Assembly (NCBI RefSeq): GCF_039954625.1
Contig: NZ_CP157199.1
Span: 62,001 to 126,000, forward strand
Source of the DNA: Pontimicrobium sp. SW4
GTDB taxonomy: Bacteria > Bacteroidota > Bacteroidia > Flavobacteriales > Flavobacteriaceae
Reading direction: 5' to 3'
DNA: 64,000 bases
Part shown: one piece after another, positions 53,186 through 61,812 of the stretch
Numbering within the stretch: position 1 is the stretch's first letter
Layout: each line of letters opens with the position of its first letter
Notes under the pieces: generated by a model
The model's input: only the letters and a program-made list of their open reading frames with translations
What the model was told of the DNA's origin: nothing
Databases searched by the model: none
Made by a program: the position numbers and the translations under genes

Positions 53186-54115
53186 ATGAATAAATTTTTA
53201 TCGATTTTATTAATCATTGTAACATTTTTTAGTTGTAAGAACAACACTATTTCATATTTCGACCAAGAACCTCCTTCTACAATTCCTAAATTATTTGCTC
53301 CATCAATTGTTAATACAGACAATGTCGAACTTAATGTAGTTTTTAATTATGACAATACAGAAATGTTCTTTTCAAGAATTGTGGACAACAGTTTTGTTAT
53401 TCACCATTCTGAATTAATTAATGGCAAGTGGTCTGATATTAAACCCATTAAAATGTATGAAGATAATGTCTTAGTTTCAGTTGCTTGTGACCCCACAATT
53501 ACCAAAGATGGAAAGACTATGTATTTTCTCGGTGTAGACCCTAAGCTTTATAAAAATAATGTTACCCGAGAAGAACTTTACACGATACCACCAGACATTT
53601 ATAAGAGTAAAAAAGTGAACGGTAAATGGGAATTAGCCTCTAAAGTGGATTTTTTGGTTTCCACCGAATATTTAGAAACCTATCCTGTTGTTACAGCGGA
53701 TGGGAGTTTATATTTTCGCTCAAATAGACCAAATGACGAAGGAGGAATGAACACATATCGTGCACAATATTTAGGAAATGAAAAATTTGAAACACCTGTT
53801 ATCGTAAACACTAAGACAAAGAAAAAGGAACTAATAACCTATGTTTCACCAGATGAGCGGTATGCCATTACTAATGGACAAGGTGAATTTCAAATAACGT
53901 TTAATGATAATGGTGAATGGACAAAACCGAAAGAAATACCATTAAAATATGAAAGTAGCTGGCGCTATTATTGTCCGTATATGTCTTCTGACGGAAAATA
54001 TTTTATCTATTCCAGAAGATATAATAACCCTGAAAAAAAAGGATGGGCAGGTGTTGAAAAAGGAGAAGTTTATTGGGTAAACGCTGATGTACTCTTCAAT
54101 GCAAAAATAGAATAA
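53186..54115 (+). CDS. PD40/WD40-like beta-propeller lipoprotein
   Basis: The 309-residue protein has a lipoprotein signal (LLIIVTFFSC). Repeats like DPTITKDGKTMYFLG, YPVVTADGSLYFRSNRP and CPYMSSDGKYFIYSRR are TolB-type PD40 blades. It may bind a periplasmic partner; no enzymatic residue is evident. It is followed by an attC-like fold (54121-54253), so it may be a cassette gene. Confidence 0.8.
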   Translation: MNKFLSILLIIVTFFSCKNNTISYFDQEPPSTIPKLFAPSIVNTDNVELNVVFNYDNTEMFFSRIVDNSFVIHHSELINGKWSDIKPIKMYEDNVLVSVACDPTITKDGKTMYFLGVDPKLYKNNVTREELYTIPPDIYKSKKVNGKWELASKVDFLVSTEYLETYPVVTADGSLYFRSNRPNDEGGMNTYRAQYLGNEKFETPVIVNTKTKKKELITYVSPDERYAITNGQGEFQITFNDNGEWTKPKEIPLKYESSWRYYCPYMSSDGKYFIYSRRYNNPEKKGWAGVEKGEVYWVNADVLFNAKIE

Positions 54116-54120
54116 AACAT

Positions 54121-54253
54121 TTGCTAACAATGTGAATAAGTAATAGCGGTTTAAGCAATAAAGCGAAAGTATAAACATAAAACAAAGGTCAGTGCAAAAC
54201 CGAAAGGTTCGTGAGAAGAAATCTGCTACTATCATACACGAGACCGTTAGTAA
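54121..54253. repeat. attC-like folded element after the PD40 gene
   Basis: The ends TTGCTAAC (54121-54128) and GTTAGTAA (54246-54253) pair over 8 bp with one G-T. Inner complementary blocks (GTG/CAC, TAGC/GCTA) with bulges and a small ACC-GAAA-GGT hairpin give a long imperfect stem of 133 bp. The size and layout recall integron attC sites, but the core departs from RYYYAAC/GTTRRRY and no integrase is present. Confidence 0.4.
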
Positions 54254-54283
54254 CAAGAAAAACAATAAACAAAAACAATAAAC

Positions 54284-55087
54284 ATGAAAAAAGCATTAAT
54301 AATATTTTTAGCATTTAATTTTATTTTAATATTAAAACTAAATGCACAAACAGAAGTAGAGCAAATTAATTCTACTGTGATGAAATATATAGAGGGTACA
54401 GCAAATGGCAATCCTGACGAAGTACGAGAAGCATTTCATAAAGATTTTAATCTATTTATAGTACAGGGAGACACATTAAGGGTTATAGATGGAAATGGTT
54501 ATATTGAAAGAGTTGAAAAGGGGAAAAAATATAACAGAATAGGACGAATCATATCTATTGATTATGAAAACGATGCCGCTTCTGTAAAAGTTGAAGTTTA
54601 TTTTCCTGACACAAAAAGAATAGCAACGGATTATCTTTTGCTTCTAAAAATAAAAGGGCAGTGGAAAATATTACACAAGATTATAAACCTTAAAAATTAT
54701 CATAAAGTAGAAGATTTAGTTTCTATTGAAAAAGAGGGGTTAGAAGAAATCAAAGAAACCTTGTCAAACTACATTGTCGGAACAGCAAACGGAGAACCCA
54801 ATAAATTAAGAAAGGCATTTCACCAAGATTTCAATTTATACTATATAAAAGATGACAATCTGAGTATCATTCCAGGAAATCAATACATCGGTAATTTTAA
54901 AGAGGGCAAGAAAAACAATCGAATAGGGAATGTTTTATCTTTAGATTATGAAAATAATGCAGGTCTTGCCAAATTGCAAATTATAATGCCAGACAGTAAT
55001 AGGATTGCAATTGATTATTTATTGTTATTGAAAATAAAAAATGAATGGAAAATAATTCATAAATCCTTCACATCTAAAAGCTATTAA
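54284..55087 (+). CDS. Secreted tandem NTF2-like (lumazine-binding-like) protein
   Basis: The 267-residue protein has a signal peptide (ending KLNAQ) and two consecutive copies of one NTF2-like domain. Residues about 25-140 and 150-265 align: IEGTANGNPDEVREAFHKDF with IVGTANGEPNKLRKAFHQDF, and ATDYLLLLKIKGQWKILHK with AIDYLLLLKIKNEWKIIHK. It matches the putative lumazine-binding family. It looks like an internal duplication. Confidence 0.8.
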   Translation: MKKALIIFLAFNFILILKLNAQTEVEQINSTVMKYIEGTANGNPDEVREAFHKDFNLFIVQGDTLRVIDGNGYIERVEKGKKYNRIGRIISIDYENDAASVKVEVYFPDTKRIATDYLLLLKIKGQWKILHKIINLKNYHKVEDLVSIEKEGLEEIKETLSNYIVGTANGEPNKLRKAFHQDFNLYYIKDDNLSIIPGNQYIGNFKEGKKNNRIGNVLSLDYENNAGLAKLQIIMPDSNRIAIDYLLLLKIKNEWKIIHKSFTSKSY

Positions 55088-55097
55088 AATTAAAATT

Positions 55098-56210
55098 ATG
55101 AAGAGATTAAAATCAAGTTATCAATCATTGAAGAAACAGTTTAGTACTCTACTATTTTTTACCATTATAGTCTTCTCTTGTAAATCTGAAACAGAAGTCT
55201 ATGTTTGCACGCCTTGTAATTTATCATGTGATGAATTAATCTTCACAAAACTAGGAACCTGCCCACATTGTGGTATGGATTTAATAAAGAAAAGTGAGTT
55301 ATTTCTAAATGAAAACCAAACTGTAATTGATGTTGAAATTCAAACTGGTTCAGGGTCTTTTTTTATAGAAGGTGGCGTGGGAAATGAAGAAAAACCCATT
55401 GAAGTGCATTATCATAGACCTGATAGTTTTACACAAGATTCTGAAATCTTACTGTTAATTCCTGGGGCTGGAAGAAATGGAAATACATATAGAGATTCTT
55501 GGATAGAGGAGTCAGAAAAAAAGAGTATTCTAATTTTATCTCCAATGTATTCCGAAAAGCATTACAGTTTTGATGCATACCATTTAGGAGGTTTAATAAA
55601 AAACTCTAACCTATACGATTGTATAGAAAGAGTAGAAGGAACTAATAAAATTAAACTTAATGAAGAAAAACTAAAATTTGATTCAAATTCTAATACAAGC
55701 GAATGGCTTTTCAATGATTTTGATCGCATATTTGATATCGCTGTTGAAACATTAAACTCTAACCAAACTACATATAATCTTTTTGGACATTCTGCAGGAG
55801 GACATATTTTACATAGGTTTGCACTCTTTCAAGAGTACACAAAAGCTAATAACATTTTAGCTTCTAATGCAAGTTTCTATACGCTGCCAAATTTTGATAA
55901 CCCATATCCTTTTGGATTAAAAAACACACCAATTGATGAAGTCTCACTAAAAAATGCTTTTAAGAAGAGGTTAGTAGTATTTCTTGGAGAGGAGGATAAC
56001 GAAAATGAAACAGGAGGGAGTTTTTTGCAATCAAAAAGTGCAGATGAACAGGGACATCATAGATTAGAAAGAGGAAAATTCTTTTTTAAACAGGCCAAAG
56101 AAATGGCAAAAAGATTAAATACAGAATTTAATTGGGAACTTAAAACAGTTCCAGGAGTTGGTCACGATTATAAAAATATGGGACTAGCTGCTTCAAACTA
56201 TTTATATTAA
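55098..56210 (+). CDS. Lipoprotein alpha/beta hydrolase with N-terminal heavy-metal-binding motif
   Basis: The 370-residue protein has a signal/lipobox (IIVFSC, about residue 28), then CTPCNLSCDELIF and GTCPHCGMDLI (about 35-60), a CxxC/CPxCGM pattern like the heavy-metal-binding domain of copper and efflux proteins. The rest is an alpha/beta hydrolase: LLIPGAGRNGNTYRD, nucleophile FGHSAGGHILHRF and His in VPGVGHDY. It is the only such fusion in the window and lies 10 bases after the NTF2-like gene. Confidence 0.78.
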   Translation: MKRLKSSYQSLKKQFSTLLFFTIIVFSCKSETEVYVCTPCNLSCDELIFTKLGTCPHCGMDLIKKSELFLNENQTVIDVEIQTGSGSFFIEGGVGNEEKPIEVHYHRPDSFTQDSEILLLIPGAGRNGNTYRDSWIEESEKKSILILSPMYSEKHYSFDAYHLGGLIKNSNLYDCIERVEGTNKIKLNEEKLKFDSNSNTSEWLFNDFDRIFDIAVETLNSNQTTYNLFGHSAGGHILHRFALFQEYTKANNILASNASFYTLPNFDNPYPFGLKNTPIDEVSLKNAFKKRLVVFLGEEDNENETGGSFLQSKSADEQGHHRLERGKFFFKQAKEMAKRLNTEFNWELKTVPGVGHDYKNMGLAASNYLY

Positions 56211-56250
56211 CAATCAAAATCAATCAAAATCAATCAAAATCAATCAAAAA
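56211..56250 (+). repeat. Four 10-bp tandem repeats before the serine hydrolase
   Basis: The unit CAATCAAAAT occurs three times plus a last unit CAATCAAAAA, filling the whole gap between the two genes. The A-tracts recur once per helical turn, so the DNA is probably curved; unit number could also change the leader length. Confidence 0.85.
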
Positions 56251-57600
56251 ATGAAAAAAACAATTCTATTAACAGTAGCATTAATCGCACTACTATTTTC
56301 TTGTACAGAAAACAAAAAATCAGTTCATTCAATAAATGAACAAACACCTAATAACTATCAAGTTAAAATCGACAGCCTATTAAAGACTTATGATAAAAAT
56401 GATGAATTTATGGGAAGTATTATACTAACTCAAAATGAGAAAACAGTGTATGAAAACACTGTTGGTTTTAGTGACATTAAATCAAAAAAGAAAGCGAGTT
56501 CTAACACAAAATACCGTATAGGTTCTGTTACTAAATCATTTACAGCGACACTAATTTTTAAGGCCATTGAAGAAAATAAGTTAGATATAAACAAAACTAT
56601 AGAAAGCTATTTTCCGAATGTAAAAAACGCAAACAAGATTACCATTGCTCAGTTATTACAACACAGAAGCGGTATTCACAGTTTTACTAATGATAAATGG
56701 TTTTTTGACAATCGTACTAAGCATATATCCTCTGAAGATATGTTATCCAAAATTTCAAAGTATGAAAGTGACTTTGAACCAAATACAAAAGGAGAGTATA
56801 GTAATTCTAATTATTTTTTATTGGCGTTAATTCTTGAGGAAACGTATAACACTTCTTATGAAAACCTTTTGCAAGAGAAAATCTGTAAACCACTTAACTT
56901 AAATAATACATATTCAGGAAAAGAAATAGATATAAATGATAATGAATCGTATTCTTATAACTATGATGAAAAATGGACTGAATTTCCTGAGACTGATTTG
57001 TCTACTGCTACAGGAACTGGCTCAATAGTTTCAACACCAAAAGATTTAAATAGTTTTTTTGAAGGCTTGCTTACTGGAAAAATACTTTCAGCAGAAAGTC
57101 TAACTTTAATGAAAACTATAAAAGATAGGTATGGCATGGGACTTTTTAGGTATACAACTAATGATAGACAGGGATTTGGGCATCGAGGACGTATTGATGA
57201 ATTTAGAGCGACTTCAATCTATTTTTCTAAGGAGAATTTATCTTTTACATTAGTTTCAAACGGTTCGAAAATAGATATTAACGAAATATATACTGAAATA
57301 CTAAAATTGTTTCTAGGAGATGCACCTGTAGCAATATCAGAAGATGAGTTGAAGAAATTTGTTGGTGTTTATGTTTCTCAAAGTGATCCAAACGATAAGT
57401 CTGTATTTATACAAGAAAATAATACTTTAATTAATTTTATAAAAAACGAATTTAAGGCTCCTTTAATTTATAAAGGAGAGAATCGGTTTGTTTTAGAGCA
57501 AATGTACGCAGAGTCTATATCATTCATTTTTTCAGAAGATGGTAAACAGGTTACGCTAGAACAAGGGGGAGATAAGGGTAGTCCTCGAAATAAAGAATAA
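56251..57600 (+). CDS. Class C beta-lactamase-like serine hydrolase, lipoprotein (1)
   Basis: The 449-residue PF00144 protein has a lipoprotein signal (ALIALLFSC), nucleophile SVTKSFTA (SxxK) and a YSNSNYFLL (YxN) motif. The third motif region is GFGHRGRIDEF. The C-terminal 110 residues form a small beta domain. Members include esterases and D-amino-acid peptidases, so resistance is not implied. It is directly behind the tandem repeats. Confidence 0.87.
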   Translation: MKKTILLTVALIALLFSCTENKKSVHSINEQTPNNYQVKIDSLLKTYDKNDEFMGSIILTQNEKTVYENTVGFSDIKSKKKASSNTKYRIGSVTKSFTATLIFKAIEENKLDINKTIESYFPNVKNANKITIAQLLQHRSGIHSFTNDKWFFDNRTKHISSEDMLSKISKYESDFEPNTKGEYSNSNYFLLALILEETYNTSYENLLQEKICKPLNLNNTYSGKEIDINDNESYSYNYDEKWTEFPETDLSTATGTGSIVSTPKDLNSFFEGLLTGKILSAESLTLMKTIKDRYGMGLFRYTTNDRQGFGHRGRIDEFRATSIYFSKENLSFTLVSNGSKIDINEIYTEILKLFLGDAPVAISEDELKKFVGVYVSQSDPNDKSVFIQENNTLINFIKNEFKAPLIYKGENRFVLEQMYAESISFIFSEDGKQVTLEQGGDKGSPRNKE

Positions 57601-57690
57601 CAATGCTGATTTAAATTGTAGTGATGACTAAAGAAGAACGGCAAAAAATAATTGATATTAGCTCATAATAGCTGATTTTTTTAAAAAATC

Positions 57691-57752
57691 CTTTTCGAAC
57701 AAATTGTATTTCATTTAGAACAAATAGATACAAATGATGAGTAATATAATTC
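57691..57752 (+). promoter_or_regulatory. Regulon promoter site 3 (paired direct repeats)
   Basis: CTTTTCGAACAAA starts at 57691 and CATTTAGAACAAA at 57712, 21 bp apart. The -7 position (57745, 33 nt after the second copy) reads TATAATTC, a weak match. It precedes the serine hydrolase gene at 57763. Confidence 0.6.
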
Positions 57753-57762
57753 AATCAAGATC

Positions 57763-59262
57763 ATGAAAAAAAGACGATTTTTCACCCTCGTTTTTATCCA
57801 AATAGTAATAGGAATCAGCACCTTATTTGGGCAAGAGATGAACAATAATGAGCTTAAAGCTAAAATTGACACCTATTTAAATAATAGTGTAACTAATGGC
57901 TATTCAGCATCCGTCTTAGTTGCTAAAAAAGGAGAGGTTATTTTATCAAAAGGCTATGGTTGGTCTAATAGAAAAAATAAGATTATCAATACGCCTTCAT
58001 CAGTTTTTAATATTGGTTCGGTAACTAAACAATTTACTGCTGCAGCTATTTTAAAGCTTTCAGAACAAGGGAAATTGAAAACTTCAGACAGAATAAGTCA
58101 ATACTACAGTCAAGTGCCTGATGATAAAAAAGACATAACCATTCATCAGCTACTTACGCATACATCAGGCGTTTCACCAAGAACTGGTGGATTTAGATAT
58201 GATGAAGCTAGTAAGGAACAGTTTTTAAAAGAATTTTTTGAAGCAGAGCTACAATCAAAACCAGGAACAAATCATAGATATGCCAATGCAAACTATATCA
58301 TGCTTACAGCTATTATTGAATTAATTTCTAATCAGGATTATACCTCTTTTTTACAAGAAAATTTTTGGAAGCCTTTAAAAATGAATCATACAGGCTATAA
58401 AAGTATTTCCTTTAATAGTGAGCAACTTGCACATGGATATTATTTTAATTATACAGATGGAGTATGGAAGGATTGGGGAATAACACAGGAACATCTTCCT
58501 TATAATGATAAGCATTGGTACAGTATTGGAAAGGGAGATATTTATTCAACTACAGAAGATCTTTATAAATGGCATATGGCTTTGCAAAACAACAAGGTTT
58601 TAAGTAAGAAATCATTAAAAATGATTGAAACACCCCATGTTGCAGAAAATGACAAAGAATCATCACATTATGGTTATGGGTGGGCAATATTTAAGAGTAA
58701 AAGAGGAACAAAAATTGTAACACATAATGGAAGTAATGGTATTTATTTCTCCAATTTCATCAGGCATGTTGAAGACGATTTAGTAGTTATTGTATTGTCA
58801 AATACTATTTTAAATAGAGACTCTGAAGATGTATCCTGGAATATTGGAAGAATGGTTTTTGATTCTAATTATACACCAAAACCTGTTACAAAATTATCCT
58901 ATGAATTGGTCTATGATTTCATGAGGACAAACAAATTAGAAAAAGCTAATAAGTTGCCTGCTTTTTTAAATAAGAATTTAAATTTAAAATTTAGTGATAA
59001 AGCTGTATTCAACCGAATTGGCTTCAAGCTTATAGCAAAAGAAAAAGATGCTGGTTGGGGATTGGAGCTATTAAAATTAAATGTAGTATTATTTCCAAAT
59101 GATGGCAATCTTTACGATTCTCTTGGTGAAGGGTATTTTAATTATAACCAAAAAGAAAATGCGATCAAAGCTTTTGGTAAAGCTTTGGAATTAAAACCAA
59201 TGGATAATTGTCATTGGTGCAAGAATTCTAATAATAAACTTAATAAACTAAAAAATAAATAA
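57763..59262 (+). CDS. Class C beta-lactamase-like serine hydrolase (2) with C-terminal TPR-like tail
   Basis: The 499-residue secreted protein (signal ending TLFGQ) has SVTKQFTA (SxxK), YANANYIML (YxN) and HNGSNGIYFS (HxG). Residues about 425-490 form a helical tail (LLKLNVVLFPNDGNLYDSLG, then AIKAFGKALELKP) that resembles the TPR lipoprotein at 63007. It is under regulon site 3. The function is unknown; peptidase or esterase is likely. Confidence 0.87.
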   Translation: MKKRRFFTLVFIQIVIGISTLFGQEMNNNELKAKIDTYLNNSVTNGYSASVLVAKKGEVILSKGYGWSNRKNKIINTPSSVFNIGSVTKQFTAAAILKLSEQGKLKTSDRISQYYSQVPDDKKDITIHQLLTHTSGVSPRTGGFRYDEASKEQFLKEFFEAELQSKPGTNHRYANANYIMLTAIIELISNQDYTSFLQENFWKPLKMNHTGYKSISFNSEQLAHGYYFNYTDGVWKDWGITQEHLPYNDKHWYSIGKGDIYSTTEDLYKWHMALQNNKVLSKKSLKMIETPHVAENDKESSHYGYGWAIFKSKRGTKIVTHNGSNGIYFSNFIRHVEDDLVVIVLSNTILNRDSEDVSWNIGRMVFDSNYTPKPVTKLSYELVYDFMRTNKLEKANKLPAFLNKNLNLKFSDKAVFNRIGFKLIAKEKDAGWGLELLKLNVVLFPNDGNLYDSLGEGYFNYNQKENAIKAFGKALELKPMDNCHWCKNSNNKLNKLKNK

Positions 59263-59280
59263 ATATTAAAGTATCTAGAA

Positions 59281-59685
59281 ATGAAAAAATCAATAATCAC
59301 ATTTAGTATTATTCTTTATGCAGTGATAGTTCCTTTTTTAGAAATTAATGCAACACATGTTTTTAACCCAGATTGGACACCTCATGTTAGAATCCATGAA
59401 GTTTGGCAATTAATCACTAATTCAAGTATTGGACTGTTATGCTTATGGTTAGTTTGGGTTAAAAAAGAAACTAAAATCAGTGCCTTGTTGAGCTTGCTCA
59501 TAACAGGGGGATTCTTATTATCGTTCATTTTGAAAGATTCCTATGGAGGTTCAATGAAGTACTTAGATGGAAGTGAAAAAACATTGTTGGGAATTAATAT
59601 AGGTGTTTTAGGATTTGGAATAGCTTTTTTATTGCTAGTGTTTACACTTATAACCAAATCAACAAAATCAAAAATTAATGTATAA
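59281..59685 (+). CDS. Four-TM membrane protein of unknown function
   Basis: The 134-residue protein has four predicted transmembrane helices (about 5-22, 47-64, 68-86 and 105-126). A conserved-looking NATHVFNPDWTPHVRIHEVW segment with three His lies between the first two. No family is assigned with confidence. It is 18 bases after the serine hydrolase and 11 before a GNAT gene, so part of the same operon. Confidence 0.6.
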   Translation: MKKSIITFSIILYAVIVPFLEINATHVFNPDWTPHVRIHEVWQLITNSSIGLLCLWLVWVKKETKISALLSLLITGGFLLSFILKDSYGGSMKYLDGSEKTLLGINIGVLGFGIAFLLLVFTLITKSTKSKINV

Positions 59686-59696
59686 ATAGTAATATC

Positions 59697-60152
59697 ATGA
59701 TATTTAGAAAAGCAACAAAAAAAGATGTTATTTCAATTGTAGAAATGATTGCAGATGATGAGCTAGGAAAAACAAGAGAGAATTTTCAAAAACCGCTTCC
59801 TAAAGAATACTATAGCGCATTTGAAAGCATAAAAAATGATAATAACCAAGAACTAATAGTTATAGAAGATGATGCGTTGAAGATTGTAGGCACTATGCAA
59901 TTATCATTCATTCAGTATTTAACCTATCAAGGAGGCATAAGAGCACAAATTGAAGCTGTAAGAATACACAAAGATCAAAGAGGCACAGGTTTAGGCACCA
60001 AAATGTTTGAATGGGCTATTGAAAGAGTAAAAGCAAGAAACGCTCATGTTTTGCAATTAACTACTGATAAAAAAAGACCTAAGACCTTAAGTTTTTATAA
60101 GAAATTGGGATTCATAGATTCTCATGAAGGAATGAAATTACATTTTAATTAA
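59697..60152 (+). CDS. GNAT-family N-acetyltransferase
   Basis: The 151-residue GNAT has the acetyl-CoA pyrophosphate loop DQRGTGLGTKMFEWAI (motif A) and LSFYKKLGFIDSH (motif B). The substrate is unknown. It is between the 4-TM membrane protein and an alpha/beta hydrolase in a compact plus-strand run. Confidence 0.87.
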   Translation: MIFRKATKKDVISIVEMIADDELGKTRENFQKPLPKEYYSAFESIKNDNNQELIVIEDDALKIVGTMQLSFIQYLTYQGGIRAQIEAVRIHKDQRGTGLGTKMFEWAIERVKARNAHVLQLTTDKKRPKTLSFYKKLGFIDSHEGMKLHFN

Positions 60153-60160
60153 TATATAAA

Positions 60161-60973
60161 ATGACAAAGTATCTTCAATATGTTTTTCCAAGTTTAGTTG
60201 CAAGGAAAATTTATAATCACATGTCTCATCCAAGTGGGCGCAAGTTAATTAAGCATGAAGAATTAATGCTAAATTATGCTGACAAAGAGTTTTTTGAATA
60301 TAAAGGGTTTTCATTAGTGCGTTATGAATGGGAAAAAGAGAATAGTAAAACAGCTTTTCTTGTTCATGGATGGGAAGGACAAACAGGTAATTTTGCATCC
60401 TTAATCCCTGTTTTATTAAAAGCTGATTATAGAGTTATTTCCATCGATGCACCTTCACATGGCAAAAGCTCAATTGGAACAACTACAATGTTTGAGTTTG
60501 CAGATATCTTAAAACATCATTTTAACCAAGAAAAGCCAGATTTAATAATTAGCCATTCCTTTGGAAGTGTTAATGTGGCAAGAGTATTAAGGTTGTGTCC
60601 AGATATTAATCTTAAGCTATGGCTAATGGTTACAACTCCAAATAATTTTAAAAGTCGAATTGACGAAATAGCTACAAAATTTAACTTAAACCATAGTGTC
60701 ACAGGAAAATTAATATCTAAAATCGAGGAAGATGTTAACGAAAGCATCGAGAATCTAAATATGGTAACTTATTGTAGCGAACTTTTTAATGTGAAAAAAG
60801 CAGTGATTGTTCATTCAAAATCAGATAAAGTATTACCTATTGAAGGAGCTAGAGAAGTTAATCAATCCTTTATGCAAAGTGAAATTATTGAACTTGAAAA
60901 TAAAGGTCATTATTCAATTTTATGGTCGGATGAGTTAAAGTTTATTTTAGAGGGTCTATTATCAATAAAATGA
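60161..60973 (+). CDS. Cytoplasmic alpha/beta hydrolase
   Basis: The 270-residue protein has the oxyanion-hole segment LVHGWEGQTGNF, nucleophile elbow SHSFGSVN (Ser about 128), an Asp in SKSDKVLP and a His in NKGHYSILW. No signal peptide. The substrate is unknown. It is the end of the operon begun by the serine hydrolase at 57763, 9 bases after GNAT. The following 160 bases show no ORF or terminator. Confidence 0.82.
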   Translation: MTKYLQYVFPSLVARKIYNHMSHPSGRKLIKHEELMLNYADKEFFEYKGFSLVRYEWEKENSKTAFLVHGWEGQTGNFASLIPVLLKADYRVISIDAPSHGKSSIGTTTMFEFADILKHHFNQEKPDLIISHSFGSVNVARVLRLCPDINLKLWLMVTTPNNFKSRIDEIATKFNLNHSVTGKLISKIEEDVNESIENLNMVTYCSELFNVKKAVIVHSKSDKVLPIEGAREVNQSFMQSEIIELENKGHYSILWSDELKFILEGLLSIK

Positions 60974-61133
60974 TTTACATATTAAGGAAGAATAAATTAA
61001 CTTTAAGTTGCATCAGAACTTTACTTATCTCAATATAAATAGTTGTAATGGTCTGCAGTTAAGTAATATTGTTTAAATTATAATGGTAGAGTAAATAGTG
61101 TTTGATAATAGATGATACCAAAAATGATAGCCT

Positions 61134-61718
61134 ATGGATACTAAGCCTTTTTTAGATTACATAAAGAACTTTATCAAATTAACTGATGAAGAAGAAACTA
61201 TTCTACTTTCCAAAACAGTCCATAGAAAGTATCTCAAAGATCAATACATAGTTCAGCAAGGTGATATCTGCAAAAGTGTCAATTTTATTATGTCTGGATG
61301 TACAAAAACATTTTATATGGATATAGAAGGTCAAGAACATATAGTAATGTTCTCCATTGAAGATTGGTGGACTTCTGATTTAGGTAGTTTTATAACTCAA
61401 ACTCCAGCCGATTTTAACGTTCAATGTATAGAAAGCACACAACTTATTCAATTCACTTATAATAATCTAGAAGCCTTATATATAGAAATACCTAAACTGG
61501 AACGTCTTTTTAGAAAGATTGTAGAACGTGCTTTTGTGGCTTCACAAAAAAGAATTATTAGAAATTTTAGTCTTACTGCGAAAGAACGCTATCAAATTTT
61601 CAAAAAGACATATCCGAAAATTGAGCAGCGAGTCCCTCAATATATGATTGCTTCATATCTTGGCATTACTAAAGAGTTTTTAAGTAAAATTAAAAGCCAA
61701 CTCATTCACGACCAATAG
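61134..61718 (+). CDS. Crp/Fnr-family transcriptional regulator
   Basis: The 194-residue protein has a cyclic-nucleotide-binding-like beta barrel (VQQGDICKSVNFIMSGCTKT) lacking the full cAMP-binding arginine motif and Fe-S cysteines, and a short C-terminal helix-turn-helix (IASYLGITKEFLSKIKSQL). Crp/Fnr members of this kind act on adjacent genes. A perfect 22-bp palindrome begins at its stop codon and precedes the SnoaL-YceI unit. Confidence 0.88.
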   Translation: MDTKPFLDYIKNFIKLTDEEETILLSKTVHRKYLKDQYIVQQGDICKSVNFIMSGCTKTFYMDIEGQEHIVMFSIEDWWTSDLGSFITQTPADFNVQCIESTQLIQFTYNNLEALYIEIPKLERLFRKIVERAFVASQKRIIRNFSLTAKERYQIFKKTYPKIEQRVPQYMIASYLGITKEFLSKIKSQLIHDQ

Positions 61719-61739
61719 ATGTTAATCTAGATTAACATC
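61718..61739. promoter_or_regulatory. Perfect 22-bp palindrome, probable Crp/Fnr operator
   Basis: Two 11-nt arms, GATGTTAATCT and AGATTAACATC, form a perfect palindrome with core TGTTAAT...ATTAACA, the layout of Crp/Fnr sites. It starts at the last base of the regulator gene and lies 73 bases before the SnoaL-like ATG. No T-tract follows, which argues against a terminator. Confidence 0.6.
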
Positions 61740-61812
61740 ATTTCATAATCTACTTCATTTCTTAAAATTTTAATGTTTGTGACATTTGTACCATAATATT
61801 AAAACATATAAA

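Noticed and set aside
56211..56250. CRISPR-like tandem repeats
   Set aside because: The unit is only 10 bp with no spacers and no cas genes; it is a simple tandem repeat.
57622..57663. Short frame starting MTKEERQKIIDIS before regulon site 3
   Set aside because: Only 13 codons before a stop; it could be a gene remnant but nothing supports it.
56251..59262. Antibiotic resistance by the two beta-lactamase-like proteins
   Set aside because: Class C-like serine hydrolases of this type are mostly esterases or peptidases; SxxK and YxN alone do not show beta-lactamase activity.
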